From NCBI GenBank assembly GCA_015501585.1, contig JADNRY010000015.1, positions 434,001 through 498,000 of the forward strand: a DNA stretch of 64,000 nucleotides, in the 5' to 3' direction. The notes under the pieces are model-generated. The model searched no databases, was not told where the DNA came from, and saw only the letters and a list, made by a program, of their open reading frames with translations. Below, one piece after another: positions 11,201-25,004 of the stretch (within the stretch, counting starts at the first letter, position 1; every line of letters starts with the position of its first letter). The position numbers were made by a program, and so were the translations under genes. Origin of the DNA: Rhodocollybia butyracea. Lineage: Eukaryota > Basidiomycota > Agaricomycetes > Agaricales > Omphalotaceae.

Positions 11201-12804
11201 CGATTGCAGAGTACTCGAAGCCCATCAAGGTTCATTTGTTCAAATCTTCTATTGCATCGACATTCTTATTATTGTTCTTCTTTGTTGATCCGATAGCCTA
11301 GTTCCAAAGCAAAACAATCAATGGTCGTGCTCAGTCTCCTTATCATGGGTGAACTTGGACGTTTCATGTAAGCTTTCATCCTTTGCCTTTATATGACCCT
11401 TTTTGTTGATATCTTTCCATTCAGAGACATGTCCCCTCAACATGACATTTTCACCAATGCTATCGAGCATTTTTCTGCCGAGCAGGAGGACATTCGATCC
11501 GCTGCGTCGTTCGCTGCAGGTGCGTACGAAGGATTTAATCACTCAACGTTACCTACTTATTGATCAACAGGAAACATCGCTATTGGAAATCTCCACCAGT
11601 TCCTCCCTGCTATCGTCAAGATGGTTCAGAGTGATGCCAAGAAGCGTCTTCTATCGTTGTATGCTCTGAAAGAGGTGGATCTATCAGAATTTTGTATATT
11701 TAATGATCGTGGTCTTACCTCGGCATATAGGTTGTCACACACTGCTCTACTGGTCAGCTGGAAGGCGTAGCAGACATGCTCTGGGTCCCCCTGTTCGAAA
11801 ACTCTGAAAACTCGGAGGAAACTACGAGGAATGTTGCGGCTGCCTGCCTGGGTAAATTGGCGACTACCCATCCATCTAAATACTTGCCTCAACTTCATGT
11901 TCGTGGTGTGCTTCTGTTACTTTTGTCGAATGTTGTGTTTATATATTTTTCTAGAACCGGATTCATGATAAGAGCCCCGCGGCCAGAGCGACTGTGGTGT
12001 CTGCTATTCGATACACCTTTGCCGACACTGCTCCCACTTACGACGAGCTTCTTTCTCCTTTGATCATCGATTTTCTATCATTAATGGCTGACGAAGACTT
12101 GGTAAGTGTGGTATATGTCGTTTATTGATGTATATCCAAACCTCTTTTCCAGACCGTCCGCAGACTGGCCTTGTCCGCTTTGAACTCTGCTGCCCGCACC
12201 AAATCTCATCTGATCAGAGATCACCTATCATTCCTATTGCCCAACCTTTACGCGGAGACTGTGGTCAACCAAGAACTCATACGTACCGTTCAAATGGGAC
12301 CATGGACGCACAAGGTCGACGATGGTCTTGAAGCGCGCAAGACGGCGTACGAGACTATGTACACATTAGTAAGTCTGAACGAATTTTTCCCGTCCGATGT
12401 TATCTGAATTTTTGTCCATCTAGCTTGATACCTGCCTAACAAAGCTTGATCTCCGCGAGTTCCTAGGACGTGTCCTCCCAGGTCTCGCCGACGACTCTGA
12501 CGAAATCAAAGTCATCTGCCACATGATGCTCTTCCGGCTTTCTCAGGTCGCTCCCGCAGCTGTTTCTCAAAGACTAGATGAAGCGACTCCTCAGCTGGAG
12601 AAGACGATGAAAGGCGCGACCGTCACGAAAGACACGGTCAAGCAGGATTTAGAGAGAGCAGCAGAGTTGCAGCGCAGCGCGTTGAGGGCTGTTGCTGCAT
12701 TGAGTAAGATCGGTGCTGGTGTCTCGCCCAAGTTTGATGCTTTTGCGGAGGATTTGAAGAGGAATGCCACATGGGGTGCTGAGCTTAAGGAATTGATAGG
12801 ATAG
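8281..12804 (+). CDS. CAND1: CAND1/TIP120 cullin-associated NEDD8-dissociated protein
   Basis: HEAT-repeat protein that binds un-neddylated cullin-Rbx1 and exchanges substrate receptors of SCF ubiquitin ligases. The N-terminus M-T-K-T-Y-Q-M-N-N-L-I-E-K matches the family's Y-H-I-S-N-L-L-E-K. It is followed by a short exon ending D-Q-D-F-R and, after an intron of about 45 nt, F-M-G-L-N-D-L-M-T-E-I (near 8465). Further landmarks: V-K-N-Q-A-V-K then an intron to C-L-G-Q-M-I-K; L-L-R-C-P-A-E-T-T (9450); an acidic D/E stretch at about 9590-9668; Y-K-I-R-R-S-A-T-K and V-L-I-S-R-F-G-D-R-E-E (9735-9860). The TIP120 C-terminal domain contains L-S-A-L-N-S-A-A and L-R-E-F-L-G-R-V, and the protein ends K-E-L-I-G then TAG. 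There are about 14 short introns; the length fits the family (about 1,200 residues). No lesions seen. Confidence 0.92.
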
Positions 12805-13058
12805 AATGCTCTAGATACGCATTTGTACTACTAATGATAATCGATTGTTAATGCATTTACGGGCTACTTGCTTTAATTTAAGCGCCCATTATAGCTGACA
12901 TGTGACCTTGAGAAATACTTACCTCAGACTATCTTTGCTTACTCAGACTACCTTTCTCCTTCGTTGTCGTCAATCGCCCGCAAGGCAAGAATACTGTTTT
13001 CTGTCTGGAGATCTTGTTGTACTAACCTTTACGACTTTCAGACCAGGGTTTCCTCAAG

Positions 13059-13809
13059 ATGGGTATGTTCTGGCAGTCTGATGGATGATTAATGACAATA
13101 CTAAACCTTTTTGCAAAGTCAATCTCCGTTCCCAAAAACGTCTCGCCGCCTCGGTTGCCGGCGTTGGCAAACGAAAAATCTGGCTCGACCCCGCTGAGCA
13201 GGCCGAGATCGGTAACGCCAACTCGCGCACACACATAAAAAAAACTTATCAAGGATGGCACTGTCATCATTAAACCCACCACAATCCACTCTCGAGCTCG
13301 TACCCGTGATCTTCTCGCCGCTAAACGCAAGGGCAGACACACCGGTCCTGGTAAGAGGAAGGGTACATCTGAGGCTAGGATGCCTACCAAGGTGCTCTGG
13401 ATGCGAAGACAGCGGGTGTTGAGGAGACTGTTGAGAAAGTACAGAGAAGCTGGCAAAATCGACAAACACCTGTGCGTTTGTGTTCTTGATATATGTTTGA
13501 TGTTAGGCTGATTTTTTTTGGATCGATCCAGTTACCACTCTTTGTACCAAAAGTCAAAGGGTAATGTTTTCAAGAACAAGCGTGTCCTGATGGAGTACAT
13601 CCACAAGGCCAAGGCCGAGAAGACCCGTACCAAGGTCCTCTCTGACCAGATGGAGGCTCGTCGTGTCAAGAACAAGGTTCGTACTGTTTTTTCTTGTCCT
13701 GAATCATCTCATTGTTTCCTAGGCTGCTCGTGAGCGTCGTGCTGCTCGTGTACTCGAGAAGCGACAGGGTATTCTTGCCGTTGAGCATGAAGCACCCGTC
13801 CAGGAGTAA
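13059..13809 (+). CDS. RPL19: 60S ribosomal protein L19 (eL19)
   Basis: Large-subunit ribosomal protein. The ATG at 13059 plus one G forms a 4-base coding exon, followed by an intron of about 60 nt, a layout usual for ribosomal protein genes. The protein then reads [61 protein letters not shown], and D-Q-M-E-A-R-R; it ends A-P-V-Q-E then TAA. Introns follow H-L (near 13470-13530) and V-K-N-K (13678-13720). Oddity: just after N-A-N-S-R-T-H-I there are 8 A residues at about 13237-13244 where the family frame needs 7. Read literally, the gene is frameshifted. Because eL19 is essential and normally single copy, a homopolymer sequencing error is the likelier explanation. Confidence 0.92.
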
Positions 13810-14277
13810 ACTTGTCGTGCCCATCTGTTTTGACTTGTTCTTATCGTACATCCGGTGGGAATGGGAATGTAATTGTTTCTCTCTCGACATACGCCTGCCT
13901 CTCCATGCCTTGCGCGATAAACATACCAGCATATTTGGCTTCCGCTTTGTTTTTCGCTGCTTCCCCTTGTCTATGTAACCTACTCGATGCCTGTCTACAT
14001 GCATAGTATATGACCTGCTCCCGACAATTCACATTTCCGTATGCCTTATGCCGAAACGGAGAGACATGAGCCTTTCGGTTGTGTTGAGTGTCGAGCTGTA
14101 ACGTTCGTCTGTCGACCAGGCTAATATTGCATGCGCATGTGAGTTTACAGTTATTTACTAAGTTATGACGAAACGGTGTTCGCAATATCGGCCATAGGTC
14201 CATACGCTCAACACTCGTCCGCTGAAACAGTCTATACCTTGCGCATTTAGTTATCTGGGATAACAAAAGCACACAAG
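13810..14277. other. Region downstream of RPL19
   Basis: Presumed 3' UTR and spacer. No coding signal recognised. Confidence 0.4.
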
Positions 14278-14590
14278 GCAATTTCTGTTCCCAAACATCA
14301 AACCCACTGAGCAGGTACACATAAAAGCTCATCAAGAATTGTACTATCGTCAGTGAAACACTGGCGAAACTTTTTTCAAGTCGATCACCTGTGCATTTAT
14401 TCTCGAGTTGTTGCTCTACAGTGCCAGCTTTTATGGACCCATTTACTACTCTCTGTACTAGGACTCAAACTGTTATAAGCATGAGGCAAAGCCCGAGAAG
14501 ACCATACCAAGACCCTCTCTGACCAGATGGAGGCCAAAGTTTGTACAGTTTTTCATATCTTTCAGAAGATAATCTCGCAGGTTTTAACCT
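14278..14590 (+). pseudogene. Partial RPL19 relic, introns retained
   Basis: Degraded copy of the neighbouring RPL19 gene in the same orientation. Matching blocks in order: ctgttcccaaa (exon 2 start), ctgagcagg (A-E-Q), an internal deletion of about 28 bases, cacataaaa then atcaag, cacctgtgc running into the start of intron 3, tttactactct (parent ttaccactct), and gagaagacc through ctctctgaccagatggaggc near 14497-14530. Intron 4 sequence follows. Because intron sequence is kept, it arose by DNA duplication, not by retroposition. In-frame stops and deletions mean it cannot encode L19. Confidence 0.75.
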
Positions 14591-15269
14591 CTTTCAACAT
14601 GCTGCATCGTCTTCAATTGCACCTTGAATACCACGAACGTAAACCCCAGGCGGGTCAAGATACTACACCACGAGACTTTACGTTGACCACGCCATCCCTA
14701 TGAGTACCCTAAACATGAGACCACCAGGCTTCGCTTTTGTTCCATTGAGTCCAAAAACAGACACCGTTCGCTGAGACAGGGCGCCCGTCGGAATTCAAGC
14801 ACCCCTAATACACTCGTGCCAATAAGCACGTCTTCTCCCTCCTTTATATGTACACTTTCACTAAATTGGTCACCTTCTTGTCTTCTCGTAGTATGTGGGG
14901 CTACCTTCGAAATCAATCGGGCTAGAGTGGCAAAAGTTGGTACTTAAACGCTGGTCCAGAATACGCGCTTAATTAACATTTCTTAACAGCGTCGAAATGC
15001 CCTTTATGTTCGACATTTTAAGTCACGGCGACAAAACCCTAGGTAAACGGTATGGGGAGAGAGGCGTCATGGCACTCGAGCAGTAGTACTTTGGAAGAAA
15101 AGCTCAAATTCAAGCGGTGTACACTTATCATCACTTCATCGGTGTTACGTTCAACGACTCATCGAGTGCTGGATACAGGCATTTGCAGAAGGTGGTCCTA
15201 ATGCCGGTTACTTTTTTGAAGAAGTCGACCCAGTCGCTAATCTAGAAACCCTTGCCCCCGCGACCCCTG
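14591..15269. other. Intergenic region between two relics
   Basis: No gene recognised. It lies between the RPL19 relic and the SDR relic and may be decayed duplicated material too far gone to identify. Confidence 0.3.
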
Positions 15270-15560
15270 GCATCTAGATCTGTCAAACCGAGCAGTTAGG
15301 TTCACAGCAAACAAAATTTCAAGGGTATCCTATGAAAGCGCCTACTACTCCATATCCTAATACCGACTCGGTTTATGCATATCTGCGCGCAGGGAAACAC
15401 TGGATTTGTAATAGAAAGGAGATCCCGACAAGGCGGTGGAGGTTATTTTTGATGTTGTGAGAGGCAATGGACCAGCGAAATCTAACAGTAATTGAGATAT
15501 GATATACCTTCACGATGCTAGAAGCTAAGTGCGAGAAGGTGGTAAGGAATCAGTTGCGGA
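15270..15560 (+). pseudogene. Relic of the SDR gene 3' end
   Basis: Plus-strand remnant of the C-terminal exon of the SDR gene at 4161-5310. Pieces in order: Q-T-E-Q (parent R-T-E-Q), G-Y-P-M-K-A-P-T-T-P then T-D-S-V-Y-A (parent G-Y-P-M-K-V-P-T-A-P and T-D-S-A-Y-A), G-D-P-D-K-A-V-E-V-I with the following V-V-R-G, and L-E-A-K-C-E-K (parent V-E-A-K-C-Q-K). They lie in different frames, with a deletion between the first and second parts. The parent is on the opposite strand, so this is an inverted, ectopic copy. Confidence 0.72.
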
Positions 15561-17571
15561 CTATCCAGACGCTGGGGAATAGGGAGTATATCAGAGAAGA
15601 GGACACTTGGCCGCTGGGATTGTTCCTAGCGTCTCAAAGTCCAGTTATGCTACGCCGAGATCCTTTGCTCCACCGGAACTACCGCAGAGCTGCGCTTCAA
15701 GTCATTCTGTACACTGTTTTTGCTCCCAATGAGCTGGATCCGATCGATGCCAGCTGCGCTTTCACTTCCCGGCTCTTGAACAGCATTGTTTAAGTAGTGA
15801 AAGCTTGGTACTTATCTTCCATCGACTTACCTTAAGTTTCAGCACATAATTAACTGATGAGACTTGCAAGAAATAAGTACATATGTCTATTGTTTCCACA
15901 AGCTGGGGGGTAGTACTTCTGCTCTGGCGATTCTCGGTGTCATAGCCATCGTACCACTACTTCTGATCTCTCGTAGGGCGGTGGCCCGGGCCCTTCTTGG
16001 TATGAGCCTTGACATTCACCAGGGTAGTCTCTTCGCATCGTGCTGGAGGTAAATTATCTTTATCCACATCTCTCTCTCATCCTCTTCCTCGTGCATTTTA
16101 CTCATTTATTTCCCAGCCACCGGCAGCGGCTGACAGTCCTAGTGTGATTTCCTGCAGGCTGTCAGGACTCTGTATTACTCAGAACAAACAACAACGCACT
16201 CATACTGATACAGAGTCGCCATTGGACTCACGGACTCAATCAGGCTCAGAGTAACACGCACGGGTGTATGCCAGCGTACCCCCGAGTCATCGAATTTAGA
16301 ATTCAGGCAGGCAGGTTTCCCTGGCTTCCTCGCCGAGCGTCAGTGTCAGGACTCAAGTTAGTACGTTGTTCTGCCAAACAAGCAAGAACGAAAGTTTAAT
16401 TTGCTATGACGATAAACGATACGACATACCCTCCCTTGAACGTTCTCCTTCGTTGTATAATTTATTCCATATTCGTTACCTCAGTTCCTTAGTTCTGATA
16501 GATACATCCAATAGATCTTGTGCGCTGGCTTGTGCATGTACTTACGCACGCATGCATACAGTCAAGTATACCATGGGTTTGGTGACTGGCATTCTCCCGG
16601 CCTGTTTATCCCCTTGGGGAGATATGTTCAGGTGTGTACGGAGTGAACGGAGCGTTATTTTCGCCATTCGAACGTTGCTCCCACATGAGAATAAGTAAAC
16701 CGGAGTGCGGAGCGGCTGCAGTGGGTGGGAGCGGAAGCAGCGGGCCTGGTCAATTAGGCCAGTCCGAAGAAGACCCTTTGTTGACGGTCCAGGAAGCAAC
16801 AACACACAGGCCGGTGGGAGAGGCTGGAAAAACTTGAGTCACCGACTACAGGTTGGAGATCCGACAGTTTTTACTTATCAGTACCAAAAGACAGCTTACT
16901 GAGGCTTCGTTCTACTCTCTGGAGTGAATAGTAATAAAACAGGCGCAGTGGGCGCTTTTTTATGACTGATTTTTGTTCTGACATTATTTTCAAGCATTGA
17001 AGGCTGCGTCGTGCGAAGGTCAAGGGATAGACTTGCACGCAGTATAACTCAATCGTAATAGATCCCGGCTGTCCGGTGATTTTTTTTGTCCTTTTTCCGG
17101 AAAAGGGTAGTTCCTTTTCGATGCTTTCTGCATTGAAGGTTTGTTGAAGCAAGTACACCTACATATTCCATGTCCGGCGAGTGTATTCATTAGCCGCCCG
17201 GCTTTAGAAGCAATTGGAAGCATGCTTACGTGAGATATGGAAAGCCGCTGAAATTTCCCATTTCTACTATTTCTACCAGCAACCACCATCTTCAGCACTT
17301 CAGCAGTCACAACTTTTCGTCTGTCATCTACCGCACCAGGGCGAACGGGATATCTATCCCAATCGCAAAGCCCTGTGCACGCTTTTCACAGTCAATACCC
17401 CTTTTTTCCAACAAAATCATACCTGGAACACTGCTGACCGACATGACATCGCTATAGATTTCATTTCGATTTTTCATCTAATTTTTGGGCAACTTTTGCC
17501 TTGCTTCTGCCACAACTTCTTTTAATTTGCCACAAACCTTGACCACGATATTCGATAATCTCACCCAAAGC
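15561..17571. other. Two-kilobase intergenic region
   Basis: Between the SDR relic and the kinase start. Several open frames exist but none has recognisable protein features. The final 300 bases are pyrimidine-rich and probably carry the promoter and long 5' leader of the HAL4-type kinase. Nothing else recognised. Confidence 0.35.
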
Positions 17572-19363
17572 ATGTCTGCAGCAGCAATTCAGGACTCCTC
17601 GGAAGTACAGACGGATGGAGAAGGGCCAGAAGGCTCAGATAAACCACCGCATGAAAACCAATCTTCCATGTCTGGTGTACCTCTTCCTCCACCTGAGTCC
17701 GGGAATTATGACAAAGAACCCGGATTCACTGTCGGAGCACTCAGGAAACTTGTACAAGAAAGAGACCCAACCCCAACACAGGCGCTTGTAGCTAAAACCA
17801 TGGCCGCAGTGTCTACCCCTCCCATAATCACCCAACAGAGCTCGATGGCTACTACTACCACTTCAGCCACCAATTCACCCGCCTCGTCACCTACAGTGTC
17901 CGAGTACGACTGGAACACGAGTGCTCCATCAACAAGGACAAACAGCAGAGCTCCCAGTAGGGCTCCGAGTATGTCTAACGGTGTCGCAGGACAACTCCAG
18001 ATGAGCAAAGGTCCTGCAAAGTCTCACGCCGCACCGGAACCATCCCCCGCCAAAACCAAGCCTGCCTCTGTTCACTCTACGGACGGCGAGAAACACAAGT
18101 TTACGCTCAAAGATCTCCTTGCCAATGGGCCGAAACTTGCTCGCAAATCATCCCAACGTTCAAACGGAAGCAGATCGAGCCGTAAGTCGGATGGGGGCGA
18201 AAGCGACGGGGGTGGTTATCGAAGTGGTGGCGGTCCGAAGTCCACGGCAGGAGATAGTACAGCGAGCTTGTCGAAAAAGTATGGTGTCTGCCAAAAATTA
18301 GCTATTGGAAAGGGAGCTACTTCAGTCGTCAAACTAGCACACAAGTGGGACCGCAGCGAGGAGCGTTTGTACGCTGTCAAGGTATGTTGGTTTGTTTTCG
18401 CTTCCGAACCTATGACCGACCCTCTATCATCAGGAGTTCCGCAAACGTCGCAAGAACGAAACCGAAAAAGAATATGTCAAGAAGCTCACGGCAGAGTTCT
18501 GCATATCTTCCACATTGCATCACACCAACATCGTCGAGACAGTCGACTTGGTGCAAGATGAGAGTCAGCATTGGTGTGAAGTCATGGAGTTTTGTCCGGG
18601 TGGCGATTTGTACGCAGCAATCAAGAAGGGTGGCATGTCACCGAGCGAAGTTGAATGTTGCTTTAAGCAGATCCTCTGCGGGGTGGATTACCTTCATAGT
18701 CAGGGTGTCGCCCACCGAGATCTAAAGCCTGAGAATCTATTCTTTGATGCCAAGGGTCACTTGAAGGTATACTTCTTTCATTTGACTATTTACCGTTCTC
18801 ATGCCGCTTTGATAGATTGGCGACTACGGTGCATCTACAGTATACAGACTCCCATGGGAAGCTACAATTCACATGTCGACGGGTCTGTGCGGTAGTGAGC
18901 CGTACATTGCACCAGAGCAGTTTTTAGGCAAACGTGAGTAGTTCTCCATACTTACTCCGTTTCCCAACCAATCTCCCTCTCAGCATACGATGCTCGACTC
19001 GTTGACATATGGGCGTGCGGAATCGTCTACTACTGCCTCCACTTTTCCGAACTTCCCTGGCGCGCAGCCCAACAATCCGACCAACTCTTCGTTTCGTACG
19101 CCGATGCCTGCAAATCGACTCAACCAGCCCAATCAGCTTGTCCTCCGACAATCAACAACTTGTCCCCAAGGGCCTGCCGGACACTGTTGAGACGGATGTT
19201 GGAACCGGATCCCAAGCTGAGAGCATCAATAGAAGAAGTCATGAAACACACATGGATACAGGGTATCGAGGTTTGCCATGAGGCGGATAATCCCAAGCAC
19301 GTCCATGCACATGCTAGACAGCTCTCTTTGCAACAATTGGGGGAATTTAGAGATGACCGATGA
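17572..19363 (+). CDS. HAL4/SAT4/HRK1-type serine/threonine protein kinase
   Basis: Kinase of the fungal HAL (halotolerance) group, which in yeast controls plasma-membrane potassium transporters and nutrient permeases. A disordered Ser/Thr/Pro-rich N-terminus of about 230 residues precedes the kinase domain. Motifs: G-K-G-A-T-S-V-V (glycine loop), Y-A-V-K (lysine), an intron of about 54 nt, E-F-R-K-R, H-R-D-L-K-P-E-N (catalytic loop), then after an intron G-D-Y-G in the place of DFG, G-S-E-P-Y-I-A-P-E (activation end), another intron, and V-D-I-W-A-C-G-I. The tail E-V-C-H-E-A-D-N-P-K-H-V-H-A-H-A-R is characteristic of this subgroup. DYG instead of DFG is conservative. An in-frame upstream ATG at 17485 would add 29 residues; I prefer 17572, but the start is unsettled. 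Confidence 0.86.
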
Positions 19364-21226
19364 GGTTTATGTATGATGGTATATCAGAGTGTTTTGAAAC
19401 TTGCCTCCTTCGCTCTCTCATCTGCACATACGTTCACTTATCTCTCGTCGCCGCAATGATGTTCTTATTCAGCTCCGTCTCTCTCCTTGTAGTTCCCTAC
19501 CGCTCCCCCTTCTCCTGTCTCCGTGTTTACAATTCCTCTGACCAAATTCGGCTGTAAAACTAGGCTTCTGTGTTTTGCATATGCACATTGCTCTCTGTTG
19601 GGGTGCTTTCGGCTTCAATTTTCTCTTGTCTTTGCCTTTTGCATCGCTTCGCTTCTGCTTCGTCTCATGTGCTATCTTTTTTTTCGTTTACTCTCTGAAA
19701 CAGCAGCTGTAGATACTATCAATACATATTATTTTTCCTACATATCTCTGTCCCTGCCGCGGCGTACGTTATTGGCGACTCAAAAAATCTATCATGCTTT
19801 GATATGAAGGTAAGTATTCTAGACTTTCGCGTTCATTGTGTTCCTCAATCGTTTTTGACGGTAGATGTGCACTTTGCGCACAATTTCCTAGAAGACCTAG
19901 TGCTTCAAAAAAAATTGCGTTCGCTTCGCCGCATCTACGGCAGGGAGCATGGCTTTACGCGCAACTTGATAGAAGGTAATGCACTGAAAGGTTCCACACG
20001 ACTCGTACGGCACTTCTGGTTGACTTTGTAGATCCTGATGAGAATTTAGACCGACTCGTTTTGGACTTTTGAGCGATATTCTTCACCCCAGTGTGAATAT
20101 CGTTTTTTTGTATAAACCACCTCTTCCAAGCTCCAATCTCCCCCACACTTTACAGAGCTAGGTCAAGAATTTATTACTGGTGGCCTTCGAGTATCCCAGC
20201 CTACAGGAGCGGTAAAGATAGATACCGACTTACAGTGGGTTCAGTGCGGGGATACGTGCATAACTATAAACCACTGTTGCTTGAACAGTCAAGTGATCAC
20301 CACTATCGACAGTGCGAACTAGTACAGAATGGTCCGGTCACTGAGTGGGTTCGATAAAGGATAAAATCACGATGCTGTCGCATCATGACCCATTGCGTGC
20401 ATGAATTGTCTTTCCTAATACTGCACCCCTTTGTGTCTGTTCAAATTTTGAAATATCACTGAGAGCCAGAGAGATAGTCCAACAGCGGTCCTCGTCCTAG
20501 TGACTGTGGTGCAAAAGGTGGGACTGAGGAATCTGGTCTTAAGTGACCTCTGACACAAATTGAGGTTTTGCTCCGATAGAGGTCTGAAAACGCACCCGAA
20601 CGAGCACTGAAATAAATACTTATCGGGAACACCATTTCCTCAGAACCTACTATCGGATGCGCTGTTAAACAACTTCTGCTCCGATATGATGGAAAAACTC
20701 ACGAAAGGGCCAAGATTTGGCGAAAGTAGTCGGGTAAGCGGTGCGTAGCATCGGCCACTTGTAGTTATTTCCCTTGCTTTCAGGTTTGTGTTATCCGCAT
20801 GCGATTCCTACTTGTGCTCTTCTCATCGGCTGCTTATATGCTCAATCTAAGCTCATAGGTCTCCGGGCCTCAGGTATTAATCTGCCCAAATTCAACTTTG
20901 AATCCTTCGCCTAAAGTTTGATTAAGACCGACCAGTTCCCACTACATACATACGCCCCTTAAGATACTTGCCAGCGGCGAGAAGGGTGTGCATATAGTTC
21001 TCTTTACGATTGAGGCTGCCAGTGAATCGAGTGTTCACATGGACAAACAGTCCCTGGACAAGGTACTACTTCGTTCTCGTCGGAGGCCATGCATGGGGGA
21101 TTCAGTGTACATGGATTTTGAATTCTTATTCTTTATTAGAATTTGTATACAGCATGCATTCATGTATCATCAACATTCGTGATTAAAGCAGAGCCCAGTC
21201 TAAAACTACATCGCAATCGAGATAAA
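19364..21226. other. Intergenic region
   Basis: The first 400 bases are pyrimidine-rich and probably include the kinase 3' UTR. No gene, RNA or mobile element recognised in the rest. Confidence 0.35.
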
Positions 21227-21785
21227 TCACAGCCAACCAGCTTCTTTCAGCAAGCGTCTTGTATGTGGTGTATCCGGCTTGATTGTACCGTCAAGGGGCG
21301 CAAAATATTTGCGAAGCTTTCCGTCAAATTTAACGGGATAGAATAAACCTTCTTTCTGAGAAGGGTGACACGTAAATAACTTGTACGAAGACAAGTCAGA
21401 AAGGAAGAAAGAATTTACCTCCCGTGTCATGCCTTTGCGTGTTGTCTCGCTAGATACGCGACCTGAGTGCCAGTTTCCACCAGACGTCCGTATCCAGACT
21501 GCCTGGCCAGTCTATTAAGAGGTAATAAAACATCGATCTTCAGTTGGTAATGTGACTGAGGTAGAAATAACGTACGTGAAATGTATAGGGCCATGGTTCG
21601 TCAAGATCTTCAGGTAACGGTTCGTTGAGTGTAGATGAGTCGCTATCACCATCGCTCCAGGATTCAAGTTCTTCGGGGCTCACAGGTCGCAGCACGTTCT
21701 GTGGCAGCTGATCTATCGAGGGCTTCGATTGGGAAGCTTTAGCAGCTTTACGGGATGCAGCTCTCGAGGTTGCAATACTAGGCAT
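21227..21785 (-). CDS. Small conserved fungal protein, three exons, function unknown
   Basis: Start at 21785. Exon 1 encodes 70 residues: an Ala/Ser/Lys-rich N-terminus, then an acidic stretch and P-W-P-Y-T-F-H. An intron (GTACGT donor, TTAATAG acceptor) leads to T-G-Q-A-V-W-I-R-T-S-G-G-N-W and T-T-R-K-G-M-T-R-E; a second intron (GTAAAT donor) leads to K-E-G-L-F-Y-P-V-K-F, K-Y-F-A-P-L and I-K-P-D-T-P-H-T, ending A-G-W-L then TGA. Total about 143 residues. The spliced frame is continuous and has an obvious folded C-terminal half. I recall similar uncharacterised proteins in Agaricomycetes but cannot name a family. The lack of a signal peptide or membrane segment suggests an intracellular protein. 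Confidence 0.7.
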
Positions 21786-22862
21786 GGTAATGATGGCTGG
21801 GGAATGTCAAGAAGAGAGATATACGGGGGATTGATTTGGGGGTTGATAGATGTAGAGCGCTAATATAGTAGCTGTTCTCAAACGAGACAAGTCAATTTGA
21901 TGCTGTTGCAACACAGGCGCGGAAGCTTATGGGTCCGAGAAAGTGTTCCGGTTGGGGAGTTGTTAAGCAGTGCAATAGAGGGGGAAGCAGAGAAACAGGC
22001 CCTTTTATACCTTAGAACATTCTTACGGGCCACATGGCGCCCATCCGCCTTTGTTCTATCAAGACAATCGTAACTATTGTGGTCCACGGGTCAAATAACA
22101 AAGAAAGCCCAAATTAGAAATGGGCCCCCGGGCCTCGATGGTCACTCATGGTTTTTTACTAAAAATGGGTAACATAGACCATTTGGCCGATTGGCCGATG
22201 AATTGAAGTGACACACTGACAACGCGTTTAAGGCGTGTCCACAAAGCTTTTGGGTACATGTACTAGGTTTGAATGATCAACAACATTTTTACCAGTGTTT
22301 TTCCTATCGATCTTTGTTGAGTTGATGAAGATTCGGATGAGGACTTGAAAGGCTGCTGACGGCTAGTAATGAACCAACAGCACCGCTTGTTCGAGAATAG
22401 TCGAGAACAAATTAATAACAAATGTGAGGATGAGGCATTGGCTTTGGTTCGGTTTATAGGGCGTACTACAATGAGGAATATCGCCGCCGAACAGATGAAT
22501 GATAAACCTAGTAGTAAGTTATGAGATCGCCAAAGCCAAGCGGGGCAGAAACGTTCTATAGTGAAACTAATTAGACCATTGTCCAGTTCAGGACAATGCA
22601 TTTAGAATCGAGTTTCTTTAGCCATTATTTTTTGATTTTTTTTGATCGCATTTGCACGTAGGGAGTGACGTACTACCCACGGAGTTGAACGTTGAGTTCC
22701 CGGAGGAACAGAGCGAGAGTGTGCTAGCAGTGGTCGGCGATCTCTAAGCCATCGAGGTCTTGAGTCAGACTGGTCTTGAGGACAAACCTCACATTACTGA
22801 AGAAAGGCGACTCATAGATACATATATCAGCATTTTGAAGAGATACTCTTGTAAAGCTGATC
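21786..22862. other. Intergenic region upstream of VPS4
   Basis: Divergent spacer between the small conserved gene (minus) and VPS4 (plus). No gene recognised. Confidence 0.4.
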
Positions 22863-24582
<1,720 letters not shown>

Positions 24583-25004
24583 CACCGCATATATATAAAC
24601 ATTAATGTAAGATTTTGCGATGCTTTGGAACTTTCTTTACCCTTTGGAAGTCGTCACTGCTCTGGAGTGAGAGAACAATCTGCGAAACTTTTTCGGGCAA
24701 AGTGGAGTTAAGTTATACTGGAAAACTATTAAGGTAGTATAGTACTTTTGCAAAGTAATCGATCGAAATTCCACCTTTCGCATAACCATTATATCAGGAA
24801 CTGCGCCAGAGTGATGGAGCACGCAGCAAGGTATTCGACTGATTGAAGTATTTGGATGCCGGCAGGTAGCATCGCAAACGCTCCCATCTCGTTCGGCACG
24901 CAGTTAACTCCCCAATTACTATTAGCGCTGCTTGTTTTACCATCAGATAATTAGATAGGAGCTTCGGCGCTAAATACACTACGGTGACCTTACCAGCGAC
25001 AACC
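24583..25004. other. Intergenic region between VPS4 and the MYND gene
   Basis: VPS4 3' UTR and MYND gene promoter. Nothing else recognised. Confidence 0.4.

Noticed and set aside
13212..13254. A short intron in RPL19 that would remove the 8-A frameshift
   Set aside because: It would delete the conserved N-A-N-S-R segment and does not restore the frame.
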